This document shows, piece after piece, positions 1 to 10,699 of a stretch of 64,000 nucleotides of DNA. Position 1 is the stretch's first letter. Every line of letters starts with the position of its first letter. The stretch lies in the NCBI GenBank assembly GCA_964017045.1, contig OZ024796.1:21723510-21787509 (forward strand). The letters run 5' to 3'. The notes beneath the pieces were generated by a model that was not told the DNA's origin, searched no databases, and saw only the letters and a list, made by a program, of their open reading frames with translations. The stretch is from Omphiscola glabra. Its lineage: Eukaryota > Mollusca > Gastropoda > Lymnaeidae. Made by a program: the position numbers and the translations under genes.

Positions 1-1
1 T

Positions 2-2986
2 CGTGGTGGTAGACGGAAAATAAAACAACATGGCAATCCTTCATCCTCAAGATTTACTCAACGCTTTTCTAACCCAAACAACCTCATTCGCATCGACACC
101 TCTCCACCTTCAAGCAACAGACAGCTTCGCATCGCCTCATTTAACGCTCAGTCGCTTGGCCTTTGTGAGAAACGTATCGCAGTCTCCGAATTTATCACAG
201 ATAGGCGAATTGACATTCTGTTTATCCAGGAGACCTGGTTTCGGCTGACTGGCGATGAAGGAAAATGTACCGATCTCGCTCCCCCTGGTTATTCTGCCAG
301 ATCATTTCCTCGTGCAACTCGTGGTGGTGGCCTTGCTGTCATCTATAATGACACGTTGTCCCGTTATCTAGCCTTTGTTACAGAGTTTTCGTTTGCTCAC
401 ACATCGTTTGAAGCGGTTCAACTTACCTTGTCGGTGCCCCAGCAGATCGTTCATTTTATATGCATTTATCGCATCTGCCCTAGCAGGAAAAATAAACTTA
501 CTGATGCTGTGTTTCATCGGGAGTTCCCGGATCTGCTGGATCATTGCAACACATTGGCTGGCACTTATATTGTAGTGGGGGATATGAACATTCACTTCGA
601 CCAGCCACAGAATCCCTCCACTGCTAAATTGATTGATCTTTTGGACTTATTTAGTCTTAAGCAATTAGTCGACCAACCGACTCATAATCGTGGACATATT
701 ATTGATTGGGTGCTGCATAGGCCTCATGATTTTGTAGTTACCTCTACTTCAGTCACTCAAGAGCTTTCCTCAGACCACTTCTGTGTTGTTTGTGAGCTTA
801 ACGTTAATGCATCCTCTCCTCTCCTTCAATCCAGGGAGGTCCGCAGTTTGTGTACTATAAATAGGGATGCCTTTAGGCGTGATCTGAGTTTGGAAGTGTC
901 CCCTGCCCTCTGCCCTACTTTGGAAACACTACACAGTGCATTGCGCACTGTGCTTGAACGGCATGCCCCCCTAACCCGCCGTATTGTTAGGTCAGCACGG
1001 TCAGCTCCCTGGTATGCAACCATAAGGGAGGAACTACGCAGTGCCAAGAAAGAGCGGCGTAGCGCGGAAAAGAAGTGGCTTAGGTCAGGTCTTGTTGTTT
1101 TTAGGCAGATGTATTATGCTGCCAAGAAACGTGTGACCAAAATTGTTTGTCGAGCAAAAACTTTGTATTTTAGCCAAAAGATAATTATGGGTAAAACCGG
1201 CAAGCAGTTGTTCGATGTTTGTAGCAATCTCAGAGGGAGTAACAAAGGAATTGCTCTTCCTTCAGTGTATCCGTTGCCCCAGCAACCAGATATGTTCTGC
1301 AATTTCTTTACAAGCAAAGTTGCTGACATCCGCGCTGAGCTTGATTGTCTTGACATACCCCCCTTAGAATTGCCACCCTTTTCTTGTGTTAGTTCACATT
1401 TCGAAATTTTTAAGCCGGTTTCAGAACAGGAGGTCAAAATTACTATTCTGGAGTCTAAGCCTACGTCATGTTCTTTGGACCCCATCCCCACCCCCCTGTT
1501 GGTTGAGTCGTTAGATCATTTGCTCCCAACGATAACCAACATAGTCAATGAAAGCTTGTCATCGGGCACTGTTTCATCTATTTGTAAGTCAGCTGTCATA
1601 AAACCATTGCTTAAGAAGCCTGGTCTGGATGAAAATAATTTTAAAAACTATAGACCTGTATCTAACTTATCATTTTTGTCTAAAGTCATTGAAAAATTAG
1701 TTCTAAAACAACTTTTTGCTTACTTAAATGACAACTCTCTTCTCAGTCCTAATCAATCAGCCTATAGACCTTTCCATAGCACTGAGACGGCTCTCTTGAA
1801 AGTCACCAATGACCTCTTGATTGCATTGGACAGTGGTGATGTCTCCCTCCTGATCCTCTTGGACCTCAGTGCGGCCTTTGACACTGTCGACCATGAAACC
1901 CTTTACAAAACGCTTGAAAATTACTTTGGCATTTCTGGTTCTGTTTTGTCTTGGTTTAGGTCGTTCCTCTCCGATAGAACGCAGGCAGTCGCTGTCGATG
2001 GCTGTATCTCCAGCAGTGCTGACTTGGTGTATGGAGTGCCACAGGGGTCCGTTTTGGGCCCGGTTCTATTTACAATGTATACCAGGCCACTGCTCCTCTT
2101 GCTCGAGAGGCATGCTGTGGGGAGCCAGTCTTTCGCGGATGATACGCAACTATACAAGCATACCCATCCCTCTCTTCTAGATTCAGCTGTCCGGACTTTG
2201 CAGGAGTGTATTGGTGATGTCAAGTCATGGATGACACTAAGCAAGTTGAAACTTAACGATGACAAAACGGAAGCACTTCTTATTCATGATCACAAATCAT
2301 CTTCTAACTCAGCTCTCCCCACCTCATTTCAAGTAGGTAACTCAGACATACAGTTTACATACTCAACTAGGAATCTTGGTTATATTCTGTCTAACAACAT
2401 GTCTCTAGATAAACATATATCTCACATTTGTCGCTCTGCATACACTGCTATCCGTCAGATCAGCTCCATCCGCCACTACCTCACAGTTAGTGCAACAAAA
2501 ACCTTAGTCTGTGCTCTTGTTCTCTCTCGTCTTGACTACTGCAACTCTCTTCTGTCAGGCTCACCAAAACACTTCTTAGAAAGATTACAAAAGGTTCAAA
2601 ACTCAGCTGCTAGGCTAGTTTTAAAGGCAAAAAAACGTGATCACGTCACACCACTACTTCATTCACTTCATTGGCTCCCTGTACAAGCACGGATTGATTA
2701 TAAACTCTCTGTTCTGTGCCACCACTTTTTCTCGAATTCCTGCCCTTCATATCTAACCGAAATTCTCTCTGTCTATTCACCCCTTCGACAGCTTCGCTCC
2801 TCCGCAGACGATCGTATTCTTTCTGTCCCTAAGACTCGCACAAAAACATACGGTGAAAGATCTTTCTCTTACTGTGCCCCCAAACAATGGAATTCTCTTC
2901 CACTACACATCAGAAATATATCAACCATCACAGCCTTCAAAACTGCACTCAAAACACACCTCTTTAAACTTTACTATCCTGACTGA
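2..2986 (+). CDS. LINE pol protein (APE endonuclease + reverse transcriptase), partial at N-terminus
   Basis: The frame is open from base 2 to the TGA at 2984-2986, about 994 codons with no internal stop. The endonuclease begins near base 134 (ASFNAQSL). QETW follows at 227-238, GDMNIHF near 578-598 and an SDH motif near 770. The reverse transcriptase carries KNYRPVSN, the LLDLSAAFDTVDH block, VPQGSVLGP and the catalytic FADD at 2132-2143. The C-terminal region (HWLPVQARIDYKL, RSFSYCAPKQWNSLP) is typical of CR1/L2-group elements. The protein would nick target DNA and prime reverse transcription there. The true start is upstream of the window. There is no in-frame ATG before the endonuclease, and the TTG at 356 is not a sensible start because it would delete the endonuclease motifs. 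CR1/L2 assignment is from motif resemblance only. Confidence 0.9.
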   Translation, partial: RGGRRKIKQHGNPSSSRFTQRFSNPNNLIRIDTSPPSSNRQLRIASFNAQSLGLCEKRIAVSEFITDRRIDILFIQETWFRLTGDEGKCTDLAPPGYSARSFPRATRGGGLAVIYNDTLSRYLAFVTEFSFAHTSFEAVQLTLSVPQQIVHFICIYRICPSRKNKLTDAVFHREFPDLLDHCNTLAGTYIVVGDMNIHFDQPQNPSTAKLIDLLDLFSLKQLVDQPTHNRGHIIDWVLHRPHDFVVTSTSVTQELSSDHFCVVCELNVNASSPLLQSREVRSLCTINRDAFRRDLSLEVSPALCPTLETLHSALRTVLERHAPLTRRIVRSARSAPWYATIREELRSAKKERRSAEKKWLRSGLVVFRQMYYAAKKRVTKIVCRAKTLYFSQKIIMGKTGKQLFDVCSNLRGSNKGIALPSVYPLPQQPDMFCNFFTSKVADIRAELDCLDIPPLELPPFSCVSSHFEIFKPVSEQEVKITILESKPTSCSLDPIPTPLLVESLDHLLPTITNIVNESLSSGTVSSICKSAVIKPLLKKPGLDENNFKNYRPVSNLSFLSKVIEKLVLKQLFAYLNDNSLLSPNQSAYRPFHSTETALLKVTNDLLIALDSGDVSLLILLDLSAAFDTVDHETLYKTLENYFGISGSVLSWFRSFLSDRTQAVAVDGCISSSADLVYGVPQGSVLGPVLFTMYTRPLLLLLERHAVGSQSFADDTQLYKHTHPSLLDSAVRTLQECIGDVKSWMTLSKLKLNDDKTEALLIHDHKSSSNSALPTSFQVGNSDIQFTYSTRNLGYILSNNMSLDKHISHICRSAYTAIRQISSIRHYLTVSATKTLVCALVLSRLDYCNSLLSGSPKHFLERLQKVQNSAARLVLKAKKRDHVTPLLHSLHWLPVQARIDYKLSVLCHHFFSNSCPSYLTEILSVYSPLRQLRSSADDRILSVPKTRTKTYGERSFSYCAPKQWNSLPLHIRNISTITAFKTALKTHLFKLYYPD

Positions 2987-3106
2987 TTCCCCCTCTGAAA
3001 GTTAAACGATGCTGCTGAGTGCCGTCCATGGCTTCACATGTAAATTGTTATGGAATGGTTGGTTTTTAATTTATATTTTTTTAAGTTCATTTTAATTTGC
3101 ATGTAC

Positions 3107-3144
3107 AGCGTGGTGAGCCCAGCCCTAGGCTGGGGTACCACGCT
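3107..3144 (+). other. 3'-UTR hairpin of the CR1/L2-like LINE
   Basis: This 38-nt inverted repeat has an 8-bp outer stem and a 7-bp inner stem separated by GAG on one side and GT on the other. It lies just upstream of the (ATA)n tail. In related LINEs the 3' structure is what the reverse transcriptase recognises, so this is the likely template recognition element (inference). Confidence 0.7.
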
Positions 3145-3229
3145 ATAGAAAACTACCCATAATAATAATAATAATAATATACAATAATAAAGAAACATAA
3201 CAACACATAAAAAAAATTTAAAAACCATT

Positions 3230-6200
3230 AGCTTCGGGTAGATGAGACCCGTAAACCATGGCCGGTAGCTCATCTAGGAGAGGGAAACTCTGACTCCAAA
3301 CCTCCGCTGCCTTGTGGATATACCCAGATGGGAAAGGCTAAGGGAGTAAACCCCGACAGAAAATCAGGAATTGGAGCTCCTTAGGCGGTCTGTTTTTGAA
3401 ATCATTTGCATTCCGGCAGCTCCTGCGACGCCAATGGTGCCAAGCCGTATCGACACTACTCGATCACTTGGATCCACCAGTGGCGTGGAGAGGGGGGATC
3501 TGCTGGTTGGGCAGCAGCTGGTTCTCCATACTACTTCGCCCAGGCTTTATCTTCACTGGGTGCGTGGAGATCAGAGGGTCATCTCAACAAGTAGGCCACA
3601 GAAACATGCACCTTGAAATAAGAAAACAAAAGAAAAGAAGACACCAGCTCTTCGACTAGCAAGCTGGAACGTAAGGACTATGTGTCCGGGTATTACTGCC
3701 GACCTGCAGCTTATTGACGACGCAAGGAAGACAGCTATCATTGATAGAGAGCTTAGCAGACTAAACATTGATATTGCGTGCCTCCAGGAGACCAGGCTCC
3801 CGGAATGTGGTACCATAAAAGAACACAACTACACTTTCTTCTGGCAGGGTGGACCAATGGACGCACCAAGACAACATGGGATTGGTTTTGCTATTAAAAA
3901 CGTACTATGCTCATCCATAGAACCCTCGACAAAGGGCACAAATAGAATACTTACCATACGTCTATCAACGTCTTCTGGATTTGCCAACATCATCAGTGCT
4001 TATGCTCCAACACTTTCCTCCAGCTCAGAAGCGAAATATCAGTTCTATGAAGATCTAAATCAAACAATAGCCAGCATACCCAACAATGAAGCAATTTACC
4101 TCTTGGGGGACTTCAATGCGAGAGTGGGAAGTGATTACATGGCCTGGCCTACATGCCTTGGTCATTTCGGAAGAGGCAGGCTAAATGAAAATGGGCAGAG
4201 GCTACTGGAACTATGCTGCTTACATGGACCATGTGTAACAAATACCTACTTCAACTGTAAGGCTATTCACCAAGTATCATGGAGGCATCCCCGCTCCCAA
4301 CACTGGCACCAGATAGATCTCATAATCACAAGACGCACACAACTGGCTAGTTTCCTCCTCACACGCAGCTACCATAGCGCAGACTGCGACACAGATCATT
4401 CCTTAGTGGCTAGCAAGATAAGGTTACTGCCAAAGAAACTGTATCACACCAAAAATAAGGGCAAACCTCGCATAAGCACATACTCCACCAATAACCCAGA
4501 GAGAACGGAAGAATATAACCATAGTTTACAAGAAGCTCTTGAACAAATGCCACCAATAGACACTATTGAGTCCAAATGGTCACATCTGCGGGACACTATC
4601 TATAACTCGGCTATCACGGCATTTGGCAAGAGAGAACGCAAAAGTGCAGATTGGTTCGAGGCTCACTGGCAGGAAATGAAGCATGTCACTGATGCTAAAA
4701 GAAAGGCTCTCTTGGCTTATAAAGACACGCCTTGCCCAGCCACTCTACAAACTCTTAAAAGTGCCAAGAAAAACACCCAGCAGGCAGCTCGCCACTACGC
4801 TAACACATATTGGCTCAATCTAAGCTCCAGCATACAGTCAGCTGCTGATAGAGGAGATGCAAAGGCTATGTACGAGAATATAAAACAAGCAACAGGGCCT
4901 CTGACCTCCAAGACTGCGCCCTTAATGTCAAAAACAGGGGAACTTATTACTGATCGGGATAAACAACTCAAACGGTGGATTGAGCACTACTTGGAACTAT
5001 ACGCAACAATGAACCATGTCTCAACCGCTGCCCTGGACGATATCCCAGACCTGCCGGTCATGGATGAGCTTGACACCCTACCCACCCTAGAAGAGGTACG
5101 TAGAGCCATCGATTGTCTCGCCTGTGGAAAAGCCCCTGGCAATGATGGAATTCCACCAGAGGTTCTCAAATGTGGAAAGGAAGTTCTATTACGGCCCTTG
5201 CACGATCTCCTTACTATGTGCTGGGAACAGGGACAGCTACCACAAGAGTTGAAAGATGCAAACATTGTTACATTGTACAAGAACAAAGGAGACAAGTGTG
5301 ACTGCAACAACTATCGTGGAATCTTCCTTCTTAGCATAGTTGGAAAGGCCTTCGCCCGAGTTGCATTAACACGCTTGCAGACCCTAGCAGCGCGTGTACT
5401 CCCAGAATCGCAATGTGGCTTTCGAGCCGGTAGGTCAACCATAGACATGATCTTCTCTCTGCGCCAGTTGCAGGAGAAATGCAGGGAACAACATATGCCT
5501 CTATACATAGCGTTTGTCGACCTCACTAAAGCTTTTGATCTTGTCAGCAGAAGCGGCCTCTTCCAGATCCTAAAAAAAATAGGCTGCCCTGCACGTCTGC
5601 TTAACATCATCGAGCAGTTCCACTATAACATGCAGGGCACAGTATGCTATGACGGTGCCACCTCAGAAGCTTTTCCAGTAAGTAGTGGAGTAAAGCAAGG
5701 CTGCGTGCTAGCTCCTACTTTATTTGCAATCTTCTTCTCCATCTTACTCCAGTATGCCTTCCAGAACAACAGCGAGGGGATATACATCCACACTAGAGCA
5801 GACGGGAGATTGTTCAACATTGCGCGCCTTAGAGCTAAGACCAAAATAAGAAAGGTCATGCTACGTGAGCTCTTATTTGCAGATGACGCCGCTTTAGTAT
5901 CTCACTCAGCAGACGGCCTGCAGAGCCTTGTATCCAGTTTATCCGCTGCCTGCAAAGAGTTTGGCATGATCATCAGCTTAAAGAAAACCAACATTATGGC
6001 TCAGGACGCTGGCACTCCCCCCACTATCTCCATCGACGACTGCGACTTGGATGCTGTTGACAGATTCACATATCTAGGGTCGAACATTTCAAGCACTCTC
6101 TCAATGGAGGATGAGATAAGTGGTAGGATAGGGAGGGCCGCAACTGTCATGACGAGATTGAAGAAAAGAGTCTGGTCCAATGCCAAGCTCACAACATGGC

Positions 6201-6440
6201 GGGGCATCGTGAAGGAAGGATCACTACGTGCCGAGGAGGTCTACAGGGCGGAAGCAGCTGTGAAGAGAGCGCGGAGAAAGGCAAGAAAACACTACTCCAC
6301 TGCATTCGTGTGCGGGACATGCACAAGAGACTGCCATTCACGGATCGGTCTCATTAGCCACACGAAGAGCTGCAACCAGACAAGATAATCTATCGTCTCT
6401 CGTAGACGGAAAGATGCCATACCAATAAAGAAACAATACC
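3230..6440 (+). mobile_element. RTE-like non-LTR retrotransposon with C-terminal zinc finger, internally deleted
   Basis: A second LINE of another family lies directly downstream of the first, on the same strand. A leader of about 390 bp (3230-3616) precedes one long pol frame. A short 3' UTR follows, containing an inverted TATCGTCTC...GACGG motif shared with the minus-strand copy at 41060-41100. The 5' boundary is approximate: it is set where the (ATA)n tail and AT-rich DNA of the first LINE end. The 3' boundary near 6440 is also approximate. Confidence 0.8.
3617..6388 (+). CDS. LINE pol protein: endonuclease, reverse transcriptase, C2HC zinc finger
   Basis: The frame is open from 3617. The first ATG is 3680, but the endonuclease motif LASWNVRTM begins upstream at 3656, so translation probably starts on a non-ATG codon or the copy has lost its start. 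Endonuclease motifs are QETR (3785-3796), GDFNARVG (from 4106) and DTDHS. The RT core has NNYRGIFLLS, GFRAGRSTIDMI, VDLTKAFD, GVKQGCVLAP and FADD (5876-5887), then YLGSNIS. The C-terminus carries C-x2-C-x12-H-x3-C (CGTC...HTKSC). Compared with the minus-strand relative at 41113-41927, about 140 residues are missing between NAKLT and TWRG. The join stays in frame. The missing part normally holds the LLYGSEVW and LRWLGHVRRM blocks. Class: RTE-like by motifs, clade uncertain. Confidence 0.85.
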   Translation, partial: NKKTKEKKTPALRLASWNVRTMCPGITADLQLIDDARKTAIIDRELSRLNIDIACLQETRLPECGTIKEHNYTFFWQGGPMDAPRQHGIGFAIKNVLCSSIEPSTKGTNRILTIRLSTSSGFANIISAYAPTLSSSSEAKYQFYEDLNQTIASIPNNEAIYLLGDFNARVGSDYMAWPTCLGHFGRGRLNENGQRLLELCCLHGPCVTNTYFNCKAIHQVSWRHPRSQHWHQIDLIITRRTQLASFLLTRSYHSADCDTDHSLVASKIRLLPKKLYHTKNKGKPRISTYSTNNPERTEEYNHSLQEALEQMPPIDTIESKWSHLRDTIYNSAITAFGKRERKSADWFEAHWQEMKHVTDAKRKALLAYKDTPCPATLQTLKSAKKNTQQAARHYANTYWLNLSSSIQSAADRGDAKAMYENIKQATGPLTSKTAPLMSKTGELITDRDKQLKRWIEHYLELYATMNHVSTAALDDIPDLPVMDELDTLPTLEEVRRAIDCLACGKAPGNDGIPPEVLKCGKEVLLRPLHDLLTMCWEQGQLPQELKDANIVTLYKNKGDKCDCNNYRGIFLLSIVGKAFARVALTRLQTLAARVLPESQCGFRAGRSTIDMIFSLRQLQEKCREQHMPLYIAFVDLTKAFDLVSRSGLFQILKKIGCPARLLNIIEQFHYNMQGTVCYDGATSEAFPVSSGVKQGCVLAPTLFAIFFSILLQYAFQNNSEGIYIHTRADGRLFNIARLRAKTKIRKVMLRELLFADDAALVSHSADGLQSLVSSLSAACKEFGMIISLKKTNIMAQDAGTPPTISIDDCDLDAVDRFTYLGSNISSTLSMEDEISGRIGRAATVMTRLKKRVWSNAKLTTWRGIVKEGSLRAEEVYRAEAAVKRARRKARKHYSTAFVCGTCTRDCHSRIGLISHTKSCNQTR

Positions 6441-6668
6441 CAAACTAGGGCTATTTACAATTAATAATTGTATTAAGTTAATAATAAATTACAAATTCAA
6501 AAATAAAATTAAATTAAAGCTATTGACTTACAGTATAGTGATGGCTTGTATCGGTACAATGTTGACGAAGAGACGATGTTATAAAAGGTACACTGTTGAA
6601 ATAGGAACATACACACACACGGCAAAATATTAGTAAACAAATCTCTGTCGCGTATAACTAACTAACTA
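6390..6668. other. LINE 3' flank and AT-rich spacer
   Basis: The first ~50 bp is the LINE 3' UTR (TATCGTCTCTCGTAGACGG). The rest is AT-rich and ends in TAACTAACTAACT. No gene is seen. Confidence 0.5.
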
Positions 6669-7099
6669 ACTTAAGAAAATCAGCAGACCATCGAGCCAAA
6701 GCTCATAAGGTCTTCCCCAGCACACCTCCACCGCCCCCAACTGGCATTCAACCACTCCCCCAGTGGTCTTTATTCCAGTCAGGCCGCGAAGCGGCATGCC
6801 GAGGGCTCCCCGCCCCTGAGATGGCCCCACCCACCCTTCCACTCGATTGACTATGCGAGTGAGGCCGCATCAGAGAAGGGACGCCTGGCCAGCCGGGGTG
6901 ATGCCTACACAGCAACCGGGCCGGACTTCCTTGGGCTGGGGTGGATACAATTTACGTCTCTAAAGCCCCCCCCTTCCCACCCCGGGGGGACTCGTAGGTG
7001 TTAACATACGCCCTCTAATAGGGTTTACGTGGTTTTCTGCGGCATGACTAATTCACACCGCAGCTGGGAAATGACAAAAAGAGAGGTTGCCTAGGAGCA
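6669..7099 (+). repeat. ~430-bp interspersed repeat, copy 1
   Basis: This GC-richer block matches 40606-41030 over nearly its whole length and in the same orientation. It starts at AAATCAGCAGACCATCGAGCC and ends at TTGCCTAGGAGCA. Conserved landmarks include CTTCCCCAGC, CACCCTTCCACTCGATTGAC, CAACCGGGCCGGACTT and CCCTCTAATAGGGTTTACGT. It has no coding frame. It lies about 240 bp past the zinc-finger LINE, and copy 2 also abuts that LINE family. The element class is unknown. Confidence 0.8.
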
Positions 7100-7840
7100 A
7101 ATCTCTATCGTAATAGTGATAGCAAAAATATCTCCCCTCTGCTCATCTCTCTAGGCGTATATGATATGTATAGCCTGTTTCATAGACATTTCTAGAAGAG
7201 GCTTACACATTGTATTCCTTTCTTGATTAGTCTCGATTTTTTCTTTTTACATAATTCAAATAATACAGACCATAGATTTTTATTTAGTTGTAATCGAGGT
7301 CAAGGCAGACCATTTTTAATTAGTCACGCCCAAAAATTCGGTCCGAACTTGAGGTCAGCTAAAGTTCATTCACGAGAAAAAGATGAATGAAAGTAAACAA
7401 GACGCCTATAACAATGTGTAAAGTCGTTTTTAATAAAAATCAACAAAATTAATTCTTCTTGTTCTTGAGAAACGACATAATTCAGAACCAACTTCAGGTT
7501 ATTTGATTTTGATACACAATGAGGCATATAAAGTGCTTGGCACTGTTTACAAAATGTGCGATTGGATCCCATAGATGACACAACTCATTGTGGCAGCATC
7601 GTGATAGCCTTAGCCCCTACATTTTGACGGATCCAGCCCTTGATATCTGATTTCACTTTGAAATATTGCCTTCAATTCCTGCAGCAATTTGATCACGAAT
7701 CGCTGTGAAGGCTAGAAAACTTTCATTGATCTTAATGTGGGTTCAAGGTCAATCTCAATCGTCACATTGATTGACAAATATATCCTACAACCAGCTTAGG
7801 TTTAACTAATAAATGGACTAGCATATATTATGATTGAAAA
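7100..7840. other. AT-rich intergenic DNA, nothing recognised
   Basis: Only short chance frames occur on either strand. No protein motif, repeat family or RNA gene was recognised here. Confidence 0.5.
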
Positions 7841-7844
7841 GCAG

Positions 7845-8045
7845 TATATGATTGACCAGTATACAGTATATTATAGACCAGTATATAATAGACCAGTATA
7901 TAATAGACCAGTATGCCTATATTATAGACAAGTATATAATAGACCAGTATATATAATAGACCAGTATATTTAAGACCAGTATATAATAGACCAGTATATA
8001 ATAGACAAGTGTATAATAGACCAGTATATAATAGACCAGTATCCC
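7845..8045. repeat. Minisatellite, ~15-bp unit
   Basis: About a dozen imperfect copies of ACCAGTATATAATAG, with internal insertions such as the TGCCTATATTATAG variant. Frames crossing it are repeat artefacts. Confidence 0.85.
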
Positions 8046-8049
8046 TCAT

Positions 8050-9745
8050 TTGTGTTTTACGAAGCCCCGTCATGGACTGCCACGATGTGACTGTAAAATT
8101 ACGTTTTTTACATTGGAGTCCGTATTAAAATTAAAAATGAATTCAGTTCGACATTGCAATGTAAGTCAATCTGCAACAAGGCCCCGGTCAGCCAAACTGT
8201 TCAAAGTCCACAAACTCTATTTCATTTTGAAAACCGTTAAAACAATTCACTATTTACTGCTTAGATATAAAAAAATTTATAAAAATCTAAGTGTAGATCA
8301 TTATTAGCTTGTCTTTTAAACGCCCGTTATAGAGTTAATCAGTTGAGAGGTGGCGGTCCACAAAGAACGTCACGCTCAGGGGGGGGGGGGGGGACTGGTC
8401 TAAGTGTGACAGTTTCTGATTGGGTAAGGGGTAAATATGATATGTGCTGTCACGCGTTTTTTTTCATCGTACATACAAAACCTGAAATTTACAGTGATTT
8501 TTTAACTTGTTGTATTGATGGATGTCACCTATACAATTTCCATATTTCAATAGTGAAGTTTGTTTTAAATTAAAGTTTAATTAGTCGGTAATTTTAGAGT
8601 GGGAGGTGGGAGCATGTCTGAGATTCGTGGCAGTTTAATACAGGGGGGGGGGGGGGGGTTGTGAGTGAAACATGTCCAAAAAAATAGCGCGACCCACTTC
8701 ATGGACGTGCCCTCTCATTAGACAAAGCCTAGATTCAACCAATGAGACGCTAAATTGTTTAAAGATTAATACAACAAAATTGACACACTTGCAAATGGTA
8801 ACATTTTTTACAATGCCTGACGATACACGTTCTTTAAAAGAAAAGACAAGAATTAAAAAAAAAACAACAACCGGATCACGAAATATTTACTGCTTAATCA
8901 TTAGCATTGGAAACTAAATATTTCCTTAGAGTTATTAAGAATCGACCCGAAACTATGGCAGCATCCGAGAAATGGAGCTAATTTTAATTTTTAATGTTTG
9001 TTTTGAACATCTTTGAATAAAGTATTGCCATGTGAATTAGAAGAAATCGATTATTCTTCCTATTTCCACGATCAATTCCACCCACCCGCCTTCACCCCCG
9101 TCACTCACTCTCCCTCACACACACACACAAACACACACACACAAACACACACACACAAACCTTATATCGCTTTTTGACGATCAGATATTCGCATCGTTAG
9201 AAATTGATTAATTATGTAAACACAAAAATATGCATCTTATTGTGTGCAAGAGAAATGAAATTATATCCTGTAACCAAGGGAGATGAGGTTATAGTCAATA
9301 AGACGTATATTACCGGAAGCAATACAAAATTCATCAATGTCGTCAACACATTGGGGGGGGGGGCGTCTTTGTTGCTATCCAGAAAAGTTTGAACCCAAGG
9401 TCACATAACATCAATAACTGAAACTTTGGCCTTATTAGTGGGGCGGGGGGGGGTATGGCCAAGGGAGGGGCCAGAAGTGATCGTTACTAGATGCCGAAGT
9501 ATGCATTTTTTCCAAATATAATATTTAAAAGGAGACCCAATCTTCGAAATATCACCCAAGTACCCAATTCACTTACAGCTCTCAGCTGAAAATCGACCTT
9601 TAGCGAACAAAATAACTGTTTTATATTTTTATTATTTAAAAAACAAGTATCTTAGCCCTTTACGAAATCTCTTTCCGAGAATGTAACACTATTGTTAATT
9701 CATACACATTTTCACATTGCAATGCCAACTACAACGACAGTGTAG
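8050..9745. other. AT-rich intergenic DNA with poly-G tracts and a CA-type microsatellite
   Basis: No gene is seen. There are uninterrupted G runs at 8379-8393 (15) and 8643-8658 (16), a shorter run near 9354, and a CACACA/AAAC microsatellite at about 9113-9161. Confidence 0.55.
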
Positions 9746-9747
9746 AG

Positions 9748-9850
9748 AAAGACTTGCACGAGCAGGGGGTACGCACAAAGCCATGGATCGATCCGAGATG
9801 AAGGATATAGTGGAGCAGGCCAGGGCTCTACATGGGCTGTAGCGTCACTG
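9748..9850 (+). pseudogene. LINE C-terminal fragment
   Basis: The + strand reads EKDLHEQGVRTKPWID, then a degraded WSRPGLYMGC-like end. This matches the C-terminal tail of the minus-strand elements at 17905-18120 and 22772-22985 (WIDDV...DL, GMGW/ALHGM endings). It is a very short 5'-truncated stub followed by a TGATGATGATTATGG microsatellite-like tail. Confidence 0.55.
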
Positions 9851-10279
9851 ATGATGATTATGGTGATGGTGATCAATGCCAAATAGTAGAGTTCAAAAGT
9901 TGAGAACCACTGTCACTGCTTCTAAACATTGTGTACGTTTATCTGACATGGCAATCTCGAATTTCCGCCCATTTGCTTTTAGAGTTGCCGGGTAGAGCGG
10001 CAGTCATGTGATCTAAAAGATATGCTTCATCGGTAAATGCATTATGAACCAAATGCAGATCATTCAATAAGCGGATTAGTTTTACAGTCGTTTAATGTAT
10101 TATTATTATGATAGATTTGCGGATGTAGAAGTTCATTTAAGTCTTGGCGCCATACCAGAGCATATCGTCTGTCAGACTGTGGCAATTGTGATAGTGAGAA
10201 GATGATGGAGACTGGGAGTAGCACATCATACATGCACAAGTCATCATTTTTAGAAAAACACAAACAAATATTTTTTTTC

Positions 10280-10690
10280 CTTAGCAACTAGTCTAGACAT
10301 TGTAGCAACCAGTGTAGACATGGTAGCTACCAAGGTAGACATTGTTATAGCAGCCAATATAGACATTGTAGCACCCCGTGTAGACGCGACCAGTGTAGAC
10401 TGCACTGTAGCAACCAGGGTAGACATTTTAGCACTCAATGTAAATATTGTAACAACAATTGTAAGCACCCAATGTAGATATTGTAACAGCCAATGTAGAA
10501 ATTGTATCAGCCAAGCCAGACATTGTAACACCCAATGTAGACTTTGTAATAAGTGTAAGCACTTAATGTAGATATTGTAACAGCCAATGTAGAAATTTTA
10601 TCAGCCAGTACAGACATTGTAGCACCCAATGTAGACATTGTAGCATCAAGTATTGACATTGTAGCAGCAAGGGTAGACATTGTAGCAGTC
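10280..10690. repeat. Minisatellite, ~21-bp unit
   Basis: About 20 imperfect copies of a TAGACATTGTAGCACCCAATG-like unit. Unit length varies around 21 bp, so the reading frame is not maintained across it and long frames here are artefacts. Confidence 0.85.
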
Positions 10691-10699
10691 AAAAGAATA

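Larger units (their letters stand above)
1..3190 (+). mobile_element. CR1/L2-like non-LTR retrotransposon, 5' end outside the window
   Basis: This is a LINE made of a long pol frame (to 2986), a short 3' UTR and an (ATA)n tail at about 3165-3190. Just before the tail, 3107-3144 forms a strong hairpin with an outer stem AGCGTGGT/ACCACGCT and an inner stem CCCAGCC/GGCTGGG around a CTA loop. The same hairpin recurs at 34149-34186 (minus strand) and, partly compensated, at 53643-53685, which marks those as 3' stubs of the same family. The 5' part lies left of the window. Because the pol frame is open throughout, the copy looks fairly young. Confidence 0.88.
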
